Positions 25,512 through 33,923 of a stretch of 64,000 nt of DNA are shown in pieces; the first letter of the stretch is position 1, and each line of letters starts with the position of its first letter. The notes below the pieces were generated by a model that had not been told where the DNA came from, searched no databases, and saw only the letters and a list, made by a program, of their open reading frames with translations. The DNA comes from Arcobacter sp. F2176. GTDB taxonomy: Bacteria; Campylobacterota; Campylobacteria; Campylobacterales; Arcobacteraceae. The stretch lies in assembly GCF_004116465.1 (NCBI RefSeq), contig NZ_PDJV01000013.1:1-64000 (forward strand), given 5' to 3'. The position numbers and the translations under genes were made by a program.

Positions 25512-26616
25512 AAGCCTCCTCGTACTTGCTAAATAGTTCTTGGATTTTTGGTTTTAGTCTATCAAACTCTTTGCTTTCGCTTTGTTCTTTAATATGGTCT
25601 AAGAAGTACTCTTCCAAAGATAAAGCTTGAATATCATCTAAAGTCGCGCCCTCGTTTGCATCTTTTTTGAACTCTCTTTTTACACTCACACTCATAGCAA
25701 ATGGAAAAAGTAATTTTATCTCTTGGTTTTGTATATCTATTGATTGCATGGTTGTTAGGTTTTGAAGTTTTACTTCTACAATGGCATCTTTTGTATCGCT
25801 TTTATCTAAATCATCAAGTGCATTTTGGTAGTTTTCACAATCTATTGTTTTAGATATGATTGGTCTTATTTTTATCTCTTTGTATTCTACGCTTAGTTTA
25901 TCACTTAAGTTTACGAGGGCATATCCTTTTGAGTTTCGTTTGTCATTTAAACTTGTGCGCTCACTACTTCCACTATAGTATACATTTTCATGTTTGCCAA
26001 CAGAGCCAAAACCATGCCAATGCCCAAGTGCCACATAATCCATCTTAGAAAAGATATACTCTTTGTCTGTGGGATAAACCCATTCTCCAAACTCTTGCAT
26101 CAAATACCAAGCCCCAACAGAACAGTGCATCATCATGATATTTCTTTTATCAGGATTGATGTTTTTTTCACATAAGTTTATTTCATCTTCTGCTTTTGTT
26201 TCATCATTCATATGTGGTAAAGTATGGAAAACTATATCATCAAACTCTATTTTTTTGTAGTTTTGTTCATATGATACATGTACATTTTCAAACTCTTCAA
26301 ATATCTTTAAAATAGGACTGCTAAGGTTTGTCCTAGGTGTAGAATGGTTTCCAGCTATCATGATGATAGGGATATTTAGTTTATCAAGTCTTTTAAACTC
26401 TTTAAGTCCAAAGGTTATAGCTCGATTGCTTGGGCTACTTCTATGAAAAAGGTCACCTGTGTGTATTATAAAATCTGGTTTGATTTTTTCTATGTCATCA
26501 ACTATTTGAGAAAAAGCATTATAAAAGTCCGCTTCCCTTTGATTGATATTTTCTTCATTTAAAATCTCTAAGTCGTTGTATCCTAAGTGCGTATCACTAA
26601 AATGTATTATTTTCAA
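25495..26616 (-). CDS. sbcD: SbcD/Mre11-type exonuclease subunit
   Basis: A 373-aa metallophosphoesterase nuclease, partner of SbcC. It shows the metal-binding motifs in order: FSDTHLG (D8, H10), HTGDLFHRSSPSNR, IAGNHSTPR, MMMHCSVGAW and ALGHWHGFGSV. These are the phosphoesterase motifs I-V of Mre11. The C-terminal third is the capping and SbcC-binding part. The start is TTG at 26616 (TTG-AAA-ATA-ATA), with AGG eight bases upstream; no ATG lies nearby in frame. It is the first gene of the sbcDC operon. Confidence 0.92.
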   Translation of the reverse strand: MKIIHFSDTHLGYNDLEILNEENINQREADFYNAFSQIVDDIEKIKPDFIIHTGDLFHRSSPSNRAITFGLKEFKRLDKLNIPIIMIAGNHSTPRTNLSSPILKIFEEFENVHVSYEQNYKKIEFDDIVFHTLPHMNDETKAEDEINLCEKNINPDKRNIMMMHCSVGAWYLMQEFGEWVYPTDKEYIFSKMDYVALGHWHGFGSVGKHENVYYSGSSERTSLNDKRNSKGYALVNLSDKLSVEYKEIKIRPIISKTIDCENYQNALDDLDKSDTKDAIVEVKLQNLTTMQSIDIQNQEIKLLFPFAMSVSVKREFKKDANEGATLDDIQALSLEEYFLDHIKEQSESKEFDRLKPKIQELFSKYEEAYDDTL

Positions 26617-26809
26617 ATAAAACCTACTAATAAAATATTTTTATATAAAACTTTTTTATGATTAATAATAGCTTTATTTATCAAATATTATTATTAAAAG
26701 CTGTGTCTAAAAGAAAAGATTATAAACTCCCTTCAAAGTTTTTATACCACTTAATTGACACCCAAATATTATAAAATCTAAGTACCTATTAATATATAAA
26801 GGAAAAATT

Positions 26810-28384
26810 TTGACAAAAAAAGAGTTATCACCATTAGAAAAATTAAAAGCATCTAGAAACCCTTTAAGAGTTATAGACGATATATATAAAGAAGCACAAG
26901 AAGGCATTCCTTTAAGTGATGATTATATTGGACTATTAAAATGGTATGGAATGTATCCTCATATAAATTCACAGAATTTAGAAGATAAAAAATACTTTAT
27001 GAAAAGAATCAAAATAGTTGATGCAAAAATAAATTTAGAACAACTAGAAGTATTAGCAAAAATCGGACAAAAATATGCAAAAGGATTGGTAGATTTTACC
27101 ACTAGACAAAATGTTCAATTTCATTATATTGAGATAAAAGATTTACCTGAGATATTCAAATTACTAGATTCAGTTGGTCTTACTTCTCGAATGGCATCAG
27201 GTGATGGACCAAGACCAATTATGACTTCACCAATAGCAGGAATAGATCCAGAAGAGATTTATGATGTATCACACTTAGTAAAAGAAGTTGACTCATACTT
27301 TGATAAAAATGATGATAGATTTTCTAACTTTGGTAGAAAATATAAATTAGGAATCTCAGGGTGTGGAAGACATACTGCAAATCATGAAGTTCAAGATGTA
27401 GCATTTACAGCATTTAAAACAGAAGATGGCGATATATTATTTGATTTTACGATTGCAGGTGGATTATCAAAATCTAAGCAAATAGCATATAGAACAAACA
27501 AATATGTAAAAGAAGAACAAGTAAAAGATGTAGCAGCAGTATGTGCTGAGATTTTCAGAGACCATGGAAATAGAGAAAACAGAAACAAAGCAAGAGTGAG
27601 ACACTTAGTCAATGACTGGGGATTAGAAAAGTTTGTAGAAGAGATAGAGACTAGACTTGGATATAAACTACAAGATGGTTTTGAAGAACCACAAATCACA
27701 CCCCATGAAAATAGAAACCATTTTGGTATTTATAAAGCAAAACAAGAAGGTGAATCATTTATAGGATTTGCAACAAACTCAGGAAGAATAGCAGGAGAGG
27801 ATTTCCAAAGTATAAGTAATATATGTAAAAAATATGGTGTAAAAGGTATAGCACTTACTCCAACACAAAACTTTATCTTATATGGAATAAAAACACAAGA
27901 TGCCCAAACAGTTGCAGATGAAATAGATGCACTAGGTTATCCTTATGCTCCAACGCCATTTAGAGCGAGACTTCAATCATGCACAGGTAATGAGTTTTGT
28001 AAATTTGGTATTACAGAAACAAAAGAATTCTCAAAAGTTGTGGTAAAACAATTGGAAGAAAATCATCCTGATTTTAAAGAAAATGTGACTATTGCAATAT
28101 CTGGATGTGGAAATTCATGTTCTCACCCTCAAATCTCTGATATAGGTTTTGTAGGAACAAAAGTAAGAGATGAAAATAACAATAGAGTTGAAGGTTATGA
28201 TGTAATTCTTGGTGGACAAGTATGTGGAGTAGAAGGAAGTAGATTTGCACATAAAACTGGTGTAAAAGTTACAGCTGATAATTTAGTAGGTTTTATTGGT
28301 GATTTAATTACTTCATATAAAACTGATAATTTAAATACATCTTCATTTAAAGAGTATCTAAATGAAGTGGAACTTAATAAATAA
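26810..28384 (+). CDS. Sirohaem-dependent nitrite/sulfite reductase
   Basis: A 524-aa cytoplasmic enzyme with two ferredoxin-like halves, using sirohaem and one [4Fe-4S] cluster to reduce nitrite to ammonia or sulfite to sulfide with six electrons. The N-terminal half has FTTRQNVQFHYI and ISGCGRHTANHEVQD. The cluster cysteines are in SCTGNEFC (about 390-396) and SGCGNSCSHPQ (about 433-438), the standard CX5C and CX3C pair. Sulfite reduction for cysteine synthesis is my first choice, because no assimilatory nitrate genes adjoin it; the sequence alone does not settle the substrate. The start is TTG at 26810 after AAAGGA. Confidence 0.85.
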   Translation: MTKKELSPLEKLKASRNPLRVIDDIYKEAQEGIPLSDDYIGLLKWYGMYPHINSQNLEDKKYFMKRIKIVDAKINLEQLEVLAKIGQKYAKGLVDFTTRQNVQFHYIEIKDLPEIFKLLDSVGLTSRMASGDGPRPIMTSPIAGIDPEEIYDVSHLVKEVDSYFDKNDDRFSNFGRKYKLGISGCGRHTANHEVQDVAFTAFKTEDGDILFDFTIAGGLSKSKQIAYRTNKYVKEEQVKDVAAVCAEIFRDHGNRENRNKARVRHLVNDWGLEKFVEEIETRLGYKLQDGFEEPQITPHENRNHFGIYKAKQEGESFIGFATNSGRIAGEDFQSISNICKKYGVKGIALTPTQNFILYGIKTQDAQTVADEIDALGYPYAPTPFRARLQSCTGNEFCKFGITETKEFSKVVVKQLEENHPDFKENVTIAISGCGNSCSHPQISDIGFVGTKVRDENNNRVEGYDVILGGQVCGVEGSRFAHKTGVKVTADNLVGFIGDLITSYKTDNLNTSSFKEYLNEVELNK

Positions 28385-28407
28385 GAAGAGATATTCTCTC
28401 TTCTTAT
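28381..28407. terminator. Bidirectional terminator between the reductase and lrgB
   Basis: An 11-bp perfect stem (ATAAGAAGAGA at 28381-28391 with its complement at 28397-28407) and a 5-base loop. It overlaps the stop codons of both converging genes. Short A- and T-rich tails flank it on both sides. Confidence 0.7.
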
Positions 28408-29117
28408 TTGAAAAAACTCAAAATAATCGGTAAAAAAATAGCAGTAAATATTCCATTTAATCCCATAGCAAGTGCAGAAAAGGCAGCTGCTTTTTCTGAT
28501 ATCTCAATAGCTTTAGCTGTACCTATTCCATGGGAAATCAATCCAAGTGCAAAGCCTTGAGAAGTATCATTTTTGACTTTAATGATTTTGAAAATAGTTG
28601 TACCAAATACTGCTCCAATAATACCCGTAATAATCACAAAACCTATTGCCAAAGATGGTATTGCTCCAATCTCTTTTGATGTGATAATAGCAATTGGTGC
28701 TGTTATAGATTTGGTAGTCATCGATAAGATTGTAAGTATATTTGCATCAAAAAGCCACAATATTGTTATCGTAATAAATACAGTAGAAAAACTTCCAATA
28801 AATAAAGTTATAAATATAGGAAAAAATAAAGACTTGATGTAGATTAAATTTTTATACAAAGGCAGTGCCAAAGCTACAGTTGCTGCACCTAAAAAGAAGT
28901 GAATGATTTCTACGCCTTTGAAGTACTCTTCATAAGAAGTATTTGTAATATATACAAGAGAGAGAATGATAATATAAGCTACAATGATAGGTTGAAAAAG
29001 TGTATTTTTATTGGACTTATTATAAATAATAATTCCAAGTTTAAAAGAACTAAGAGTAACTATCAACCAAGTCAAGGGTGTAGTATGTATATATTGTATT
29101 AGTGATTCAAAATTCAT
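28404..29117 (-). CDS. lrgB: LrgB-family membrane protein
   Basis: A 237-aa protein with about six or seven membrane helices. It carries the family patterns FFLGAATVALALPLYKN, LSMTTKSITAPIA and GLISHGIGTAKAIEISEK. In Gram-positives LrgAB modulates murein hydrolase activity, and plant and bacterial relatives export glycolate/glycerate or transport pyruvate. Which applies here is unknown. Its start overlaps the lrgA end by 11 bases. Confidence 0.88.
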   Translation of the reverse strand: MNFESLIQYIHTTPLTWLIVTLSSFKLGIIIYNKSNKNTLFQPIIVAYIIILSLVYITNTSYEEYFKGVEIIHFFLGAATVALALPLYKNLIYIKSLFFPIFITLFIGSFSTVFITITILWLFDANILTILSMTTKSITAPIAIITSKEIGAIPSLAIGFVIITGIIGAVFGTTIFKIIKVKNDTSQGFALGLISHGIGTAKAIEISEKAAAFSALAMGLNGIFTAIFLPIILSFFK

Positions 29118-29463
29118 TTTTTACACTTTCTTTATTTGCAAAATAATCTAAAATTTTCGCACTAAGAGCCAAAGACAAAACGGTTCCAATAAATAAAGAG
29201 ATACTAATAGCAAGAAACTCTTTTGATATAGTGTCAACTTGAGTAATAATCCCCATCGCAGCAGGAATAAAAAGAAGTGGTAAGTATTTAAGAAAAAATG
29301 ATACAGTTGTATCCAAGCTATGAAAACTTTTCTTCCTAATAATTAAAAATACCAACAACAAAATCATTCCTATCACAGCTCCCGGAACAAGCAGTGAAAA
29401 TAGTCTACTTATACACTCACCTATAAATTGAAATATCAATAAGGTGATAATTCCTTTTAACAT
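29107..29463 (-). CDS. lrgA: LrgA/CidA-family holin-like membrane protein
   Basis: A 118-aa protein with four membrane helices and the LrgA/CidA core (GECISRLFSLLVPGAVIGMILLLVFL shortened: GECISRLF and PGAVIGMILL), then FLKYLPLLFIPAAMGII. It forms a pair with LrgB. The ribosome binding site AAGGG precedes the ATG. It is divergent from the DUF3365 gene across a 408-base region. Confidence 0.88.
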   Translation of the reverse strand: MLKGIITLLIFQFIGECISRLFSLLVPGAVIGMILLLVFLIIRKKSFHSLDTTVSFFLKYLPLLFIPAAMGIITQVDTISKEFLAISISLFIGTVLSLALSAKILDYFANKESVKNEF

Positions 29464-29871
29464 ATTTTTAACCCTTTGTATTTTAATAATGCAACTAATT
29501 TACCGATTTTTTGTGGCAAAGTAGTGGCAAAGATAGATTTTATAGTAATTAAAATTATCAGTCAAATAAAAAGTACGAAAACATATTCTTATTTTTTAAT
29601 TTAAAAATAGATTTTATTATCAAAAAATTAGTATAAGAATTTTTTGATAACCATAAGAAACATCAATCTCAAAAGTATAGTTAAAAAAAAATATTTGAAA
29701 TAATATTTTTTAGTATTCTTCAATATTAAGAGATTATAAATTATTTTTTTAAAAATACATTTATATTCCAAAAGTACTATTATATAGATTATATTTCAAA
29801 TAGTACTTTATGAAATTTTTATATTTATTACATTATACTTATAAGAATTTATTATAATAATAGGAGAAAAA
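29464..29871. promoter_or_regulatory. Divergent regulatory region with two perfect inverted repeats
   Basis: Between lrgA (minus) and the DUF3365 gene (plus). No gene is seen. A 13-bp perfect inverted repeat, TTATCAAAAAATT at 29617-29629 with its complement at 29638-29650, and an 11-bp perfect inverted repeat, AAAGTACTATT at 29771-29781 with its complement at 29799-29809, could be operators or small-RNA hairpins. The sequence is over 80% AT by eye, so promoters cannot be placed firmly. Confidence 0.45.
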
Positions 29872-30450
29872 ATGCTAGTAAAAAATATAAAAAATGCAGT
29901 ACTTATTTGTTCAATATTAGTAACAAGTTATACATTTGCAAACAATACATTAAGTGAACAGGAAGCTAAAAAAGAGGCAATAAATGCAATAAAACAAGTG
30001 GGTGGTACATTAAAAAAGCACTTAGGTAGTAAAATGAAAAGTGGAGGAGTTGTTCAAGCTGCAACTTTCTGTTCAGAAGAGGCAACGAACCTTATGAAAA
30101 ATAGTGCGGCAAATCTTCCTCAAGGTATTTCTATAAAAAGAGTAACTGATAAACCAAGAAATCCAAATAACCAAGCAACAGAAGCTCAAATAAAAGTATT
30201 AAATGAGATTAGAGATGACATAAAAAAAGGTATTAAGCCTAAAATGGTAGTTAAAAAAATAGAAGAAAACCATTATCAAGTTTATAAACCACTTTATATA
30301 GAAAATAAATGTTTAGCCTGTCATGGAACTATCGAAAATAGAAATAAAAAAGCTTATTCAATAATAAAAGCTAAATATCCAAAGGATAAAGCAATTGATT
30401 ATAAATTAGATGATTTAAGAGGTGCTTTTTTTGTAGATATAAAAAGATAA
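29872..30450 (+). CDS. Secreted haem-binding protein, DUF3365 (Tll0287-like)
   Basis: A 192-aa periplasmic protein with a signal peptide ending about residue 24 (SYTFANN). It contains a single c-type haem site KCLACH (C146-H150) followed by GTIENR. The DUF3365/Tll0287 family folds like a PAS/cache sensor with covalent haem and is found alone or as the sensor part of kinases. Here it is alone, so a redox or gas-binding role is inferred. A good ribosome binding site (AGGAG) precedes the ATG. A strong terminator follows, so it is monocistronic. Confidence 0.85.
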   Translation: MLVKNIKNAVLICSILVTSYTFANNTLSEQEAKKEAINAIKQVGGTLKKHLGSKMKSGGVVQAATFCSEEATNLMKNSAANLPQGISIKRVTDKPRNPNNQATEAQIKVLNEIRDDIKKGIKPKMVVKKIEENHYQVYKPLYIENKCLACHGTIENRNKKAYSIIKAKYPKDKAIDYKLDDLRGAFFVDIKR

Positions 30451-30482
30451 TCGTAATATTAGATTTATTTCTTGATTATTTG

Positions 30483-30512
30483 ACAAGCTCGTGAAAATAC
30501 GAGCTTGTTTTA
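30483..30512 (+). terminator. Rho-independent terminator after the DUF3365 gene
   Basis: Perfect 10-bp stem ACAAGCTCGT (30483-30492) with its complement (30499-30508), a 6-base loop and a short T-run. It also lies downstream of the converging monooxygenase gene. Confidence 0.85.
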
Positions 30513-30525
30513 TAGGAAAAGGTTT

Positions 30526-31515
30526 TTATAACCAAACTTTTGAAATGAGTTCATAAGATTTTATTCTTTTATCTGGATCATGTATCATTGAGTTTATCAT
30601 GATTTCATTTGCACTTGTTCTTTGAATCAGTCGTTCAAGTCTTTCTTTTACAACTTCTGGTGTCCCCCAGATAGATTCTCTTGTTTTATGTCTTATACCT
30701 CTTTCTTCCCATTCTTCCCATAAACTACTCATATCTTCTGTTGGTTTTGGTAATAAACTTTGTTCACCCCTTTGAAGGTAAAGAAACTTTTGCAGTTCTG
30801 TTGTAGCTAAATATTGTGCTTCTTCATTTGTATTGGCACAAACTATATTGATACATACTATTACATATGGCTCTTCTAATTGTGAAGATGGTCTAAAGTT
30901 CTCATGATATATTCGTATAGCCTCGTCCATCAAATCAGGTGCAAAGTGTGAAGCAAAAACAAAAGGCAAACCTTTTTGAGCAGCTAATTGTGCACTAAAG
31001 GTGCTAGAACCAAGTAACCAAATAGGAATATCCAATCCAAATCCGGGTATTGCTTTTATTCCTTTTTTACCTGCTTCATTTGATAAATAGTATTGTAAAT
31101 ATTTAAGCATCATAGGGAAGTCGTCATCATTGATATCTCGTCTTAGTGCCATCATTGTCTGTCTATCAGTACCAGGAGCTCTTCCTAATCCCAAATCTAT
31201 TCTATTTGGATATAAAGATTCCAAAGTAGCAAATTGCTCTGCGATGACCAAAGGTGCGTGATTTGGAAGCATGATTCCACCAGAACCTATTCTTATCTTT
31301 TGAGTTTTTGAACCAATATAACTTAGTATTACAGAAGTAGCAGCACTAGCGATTCCAGGGAAATTGTGATGTTCAGCCACCCAATAACGAGTAAATCCAA
31401 AATCCTCAACACTTTGAGCTAGTTTTGTACTATTTTCAATAGCTTGTGATATAGTAAAGCCCTCCCCTATTGGTATCAAATCTAATACAGATAAGGGTGT
31501 TATTTTATTATTCAT
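30526..31515 (-). CDS. Luciferase-like flavin-dependent monooxygenase (LLM class)
   Basis: A TIM-barrel FMN-dependent oxidoreductase of the bacterial luciferase superfamily, MsnO8-like subgroup. Visible family lines are LAQSVEDFGFTRYWVAEHHNFP, IRIGSGGIMLPNHAPLVIAEQF, RIDLGLGRAPGTD and IWLLGSSTFSAQLAA. I chose the ATG at 31515 (MNNKITPLSVLDLIP) over the ATG at 31527, because the bases between them contain the ribosome binding site GGAG at the correct distance from 31515. The protein is then 329 aa. The substrate is unknown. Confidence 0.88.
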   Translation of the reverse strand: MNNKITPLSVLDLIPIGEGFTISQAIENSTKLAQSVEDFGFTRYWVAEHHNFPGIASAATSVILSYIGSKTQKIRIGSGGIMLPNHAPLVIAEQFATLESLYPNRIDLGLGRAPGTDRQTMMALRRDINDDDFPMMLKYLQYYLSNEAGKKGIKAIPGFGLDIPIWLLGSSTFSAQLAAQKGLPFVFASHFAPDLMDEAIRIYHENFRPSSQLEEPYVIVCINIVCANTNEEAQYLATTELQKFLYLQRGEQSLLPKPTEDMSSLWEEWEERGIRHKTRESIWGTPEVVKERLERLIQRTSANEIMINSMIHDPDKRIKSYELISKVWL

Positions 31516-31641
31516 ATTTTTCTCCATATAAAATTATAATTTATAATATTTTTCCACTATAATAAAATAAGATTATAATTATATAACCTAAAAATACAAA
31601 TTTAAAAATTTCAGTTATGTTAAATTTAGTATAGAACTAAA

Positions 31642-31812
31642 TTAAGGAGTTTTACCTTTCAATGCATTTACAACTGCTGAGACAACAAGCAGTATTAAAA
31701 ATATGTAAAATATTGTTTGAGCAATACTTGCAGCTGCACCTGCTATACCTGTAAATCCTAAAACTCCTGCAATTATTGCAACAACTAAAAAAGTTAATGA
31801 CCACGATAACAT
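31642..31812 (-). CDS. Small DUF1328-family membrane protein (YtjA-like)
   Basis: A 56-aa protein, [20 protein letters not shown] at the start and NALKGKTP at the end, with two membrane helices. The pattern [18 protein letters not shown] is the DUF1328/YtjA core. These proteins are stress-induced in many proteobacteria; their function is unknown. It is downstream of the YqjK/YqjE/YqjD-like genes on the same strand and may belong to the same stress operon. Confidence 0.85.
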   Translation of the reverse strand: MLSWSLTFLVVAIIAGVLGFTGIAGAAASIAQTIFYIFLILLVVSAVVNALKGKTP

Positions 31813-31844
31813 TGTTTTTTCCTTTTATTTATTTTATAATTATT

Positions 31845-32099
31845 TTAAAATCTAGCTAATAGTTTTACCAAAAAAGGTTTTACATAATTTTGACTTATAA
31901 AAGAAGCAATTAACTCTTCTTTTGTCCCTGAATTAAAACTTTTTAAGGTATCGCTTATATCATATCCAGGATCAATTGCTCTTAGTTTTAACTTAGCGAT
32001 TTTAACAGAAGTAACTTTTCTAGTAAATATAGAGTCATTCCCCTCTAACTGAGATACTAAATTATTAAGTTTTTCTATCTTCTTTGTTCTATTTTCCAT
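31845..32099 (-). CDS. Small cationic protein, YqjK-like by position
   Basis: An 84-aa protein rich in lysine and with no membrane helix: KIEKLNNLVSQLEGNDSIFT near the start and FISQNYVKPFLVKLLARF at the end. I do not recognise a domain. Its start lies inside the end of the holin-like gene (25-base overlap), so the two are coupled. Position after YqjD-like and YqjE-like genes matches E. coli yqjDEK. Confidence 0.65.
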   Translation of the reverse strand: MENRTKKIEKLNNLVSQLEGNDSIFTRKVTSVKIAKLKLRAIDPGYDISDTLKSFNSGTKEELIASFISQNYVKPFLVKLLARF

Positions 32100-32365
32100 G
32101 AGGCGACCTTAGAAACTATTAATGCTAATACCAAAATAATAAATGATGTTATAAGATAGGCAAAGATTTCACCTAAATAACTTTCAATCCAAACTTTAAT
32201 CCCTAAAAAGAAAAAAACAGATGCTAAAACAAGTAAAGAAAGTGAAAAAAGTTTTATTATCAAACCCTTTGCACTACTTACAAAAGAAGATTCAATTTCT
32301 CTTACTTGAGCTTCTATTAATTCTATTACAGAAATAATAAATTCTGAAATTGTGACTTTTGACAT
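32075..32365 (-). CDS. Holin-superfamily membrane protein, YqjE-like
   Basis: A 96-aa protein with an N-terminal amphipathic helix and two membrane helices, LSLLVLASVFFFLGIKVWI and FAYLITSFIILVLALIVSK. This matches the Phage_holin_3_6/YqjE family. It begins one base after the YqjD-like gene ends. In E. coli the neighbours associate with ribosomes and the membrane in stationary phase. Confidence 0.75.
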   Translation of the reverse strand: MSKVTISEFIISVIELIEAQVREIESSFVSSAKGLIIKLFSLSLLVLASVFFFLGIKVWIESYLGEIFAYLITSFIILVLALIVSKVASWKIEQRR

Positions 32366-32366
32366 A

Positions 32367-32666
32367 CTATTTTTTAACTAACCAAGCGGCTAAAAAACCT
32401 AACCCAAATGTAATTGCAACACTTTTAAAAGGATCATTTTTGATTTTAGTTTCAACTTCACCAACTTCATCTAAACCTTTGTTCTTTAGTTCATATAGTT
32501 TTGTTTTTAATTCATCCATTGATAAGCCATCAAAAATATCTAGTTTGCTTGCAGTACGATCAACTTTAGTTGCAGCAGCTTCTTTTAAACTAGCAGATAA
32601 CTCTTTTATATCAGCTTTTAAAACTTCAATTTCTTCTTTTAATTTTGTAATTTCTTGAGTTGCCAT
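32367..32666 (-). CDS. YqjD/ElaB-like tail-anchored protein (DUF883-like)
   Basis: A 99-aa protein with an N-terminal coiled coil (ITKLKEEIEVLKADIKELSA), a middle segment with LYELKNKGLDEVGEVETKI and a C-terminal membrane anchor VAITFGLGFLAAWLVKK. This is the layout of YqjD/ElaB proteins, which bind ribosomes at the inner membrane in stationary phase. It heads the four-gene minus-strand group running to 31642, with AAGGAT as ribosome binding site. Confidence 0.8.
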   Translation of the reverse strand: MATQEITKLKEEIEVLKADIKELSASLKEAAATKVDRTASKLDIFDGLSMDELKTKLYELKNKGLDEVGEVETKIKNDPFKSVAITFGLGFLAAWLVKK

Positions 32667-32899
32667 TTTTTATCCTTTTATTTTACAAATGTAACTTTTA
32701 AACTATCATAATGAATATTAATCATAAATAAAACTTAATATTTAATAATAGTATATAAAAAATAATATATTTATTTCAAAAAAGTATTTATAAATGACTA
32801 TATTCATTGTTTTTCTATCTTTAATGCAACTTTACCCATAATGTTTAAGGAATATTTAATTGGCTTTTGTTATAGTTTATGCAAACAAGGAGGATTATT

Positions 32900-32986
32900 A
32901 TGAAATACAAATCAATAAAACTACCTTTTAATTGTGATACATTAGGACCTATAGTATCTACAAATATATTTTATTATAGGGAATAA
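32900..32986 (+). CDS. Possible 28-residue peptide
   Basis: ATG at 32900 is preceded by a near-perfect ribosome binding site (AAGGAGG at 32887-32893, 6-base spacing) and opens 28 codons (start MKYKSIKLPFNCDTLGPIVS). There is no signal or known motif. It could be a true small protein, a leader for the next gene (60 bases away), or the start of a decayed gene. Confidence 0.4.
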   Translation: MKYKSIKLPFNCDTLGPIVSTNIFYYRE

Positions 32987-33046
32987 ATAATATTATTAAT
33001 AATTTATATAAGAAAATAAAAGCAAATAATATTAAAGGAGAATATC

Positions 33047-33333
33047 ATGAGTATGAAAAAAGAATATGAAAAAAAACTACAGGCACAACTAGATGAATGG
33101 AGTGCACAAATAGATAAACTTAAAGCAAAAGCTGAAGGTGCACAAGCAAACAAAAAAATTGAATACTATGAAGAAATAGATAAATTAAAATCTATGAAAG
33201 AAAATACTAATAAGAAATTCATTGAGATCAAAATGCAAGTGATGATGCATGGGAAGACCTAAAAATAGGCATGGATAGTGCATGGAATTCGCTAAGTGAT
33301 GCCTTTGATTCAGCTAGTTCAAGATTTAAATAA
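33047..33333 (+). pseudogene. Coiled-coil stress protein (sll1863-like), frameshifted
   Basis: The first frame gives 71 aa, coiled-coil, ending KKFIEIKMQVMMHGKT. From about 33234 the -1 frame continues ASDDAWEDLKIGMDSAWNSL and further to a stop at 33331-33333. That tail is typical of the sll1863 stress family and pairs naturally with the upstream part if one extra A stood in the A-run at 33230-33233. So one base has been lost (or missed in sequencing), or the ribosome shifts. The restored protein would be about 95 aa. A paralog follows at 33372. Confidence 0.8.
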
Positions 33334-33371
33334 TTATTATAGTTAGCATAACATAATTAAGGAGATTACAA

Positions 33372-33827
33372 ATGAAAATACATATACAAATATTAATGCT
33401 AATCGGCTTACTTGGTATTACAACTTTATCATATGCTCAAACAGAAAATATAAATACCTCAATTAAAGAAGTAAAAAAAGATACTCAAGAGTTATTTAAA
33501 ACTATTGGAAGTTATACTGTTGATAAAAAAGATGAGACGCTTAAAAAAGTAAAAATAAGTTTAAATAAGCTAGATAATCAAATCGATATTTTAGAATCAA
33601 AAGTTGATAATAAATGGGATAAAATGAGCAAAGATGTTCGTATAAAAACTCGTGAGAATTTGAAAAATCTTCGTGATCAGCGTAATCAAGTTGCTCAATG
33701 GTATGGAAGTATGAAAAGTAGTACATCTAATGCATGGGAATATACAAAAGAAGGCTTCATAAATGCATATAAAAAGTTAGAAGATACTTGGGAAAAATAT
33801 GAAGAAGAGTTTACTTCTTCAAAATAA
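33372..33827 (+). CDS. Periplasmic coiled-coil protein (sll1863-like)
   Basis: A 151-aa protein with a signal peptide (cleavage after about residue 22, LSYAQ) and a long helical body, VDNKWDKMSKDVRIKTRENL and later SNAWEYTKEGFINAYKKL. The repeat spacing of W and the charged heptads match the sll1863-type stress proteins, as in the frameshifted gene just before it. The function is unknown; envelope stress is suggested by the neighbours. Confidence 0.7.
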   Translation: MKIHIQILMLIGLLGITTLSYAQTENINTSIKEVKKDTQELFKTIGSYTVDKKDETLKKVKISLNKLDNQIDILESKVDNKWDKMSKDVRIKTRENLKNLRDQRNQVAQWYGSMKSSTSNAWEYTKEGFINAYKKLEDTWEKYEEEFTSSK

Positions 33828-33842
33828 ATTACTCTATAAACA

Positions 33843-33874
33843 GTCTGATACTTATATTATAAAAAGTGTCAGAC
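33843..33874 (+). terminator. Hairpin after the coiled-coil gene
   Basis: A 10-bp stem with one G-T pair: GTCTGATACT at 33843-33852 and AGTGTCAGAC at 33865-33874. It is 16 bases past the stop and followed by an A/T-rich tail. Confidence 0.55.
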
Positions 33875-33923
33875 AAGTTTATATTTTATGATAATAACAA
33901 ACTAATTTAAATTTGGAGTGAAA

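Noticed and set aside
26810-28384. Respiratory nitrite reductase of the denitrification pathway
   Set aside because: It is a sirohaem-type cytoplasmic enzyme with CX5C and CX3C cluster motifs, not NirS, NirK or NrfA.
31516-31527. Upstream ATG for the luciferase-like enzyme
   Set aside because: The bases after it form the ribosome binding site for the next ATG at 31515, which gives the usual family start.
33918-33920. GTG start for the ChaB gene
   Set aside because: It overlaps the GGAG ribosome binding site; the ATG at 33924 gives the usual ChaB start MPYKS.
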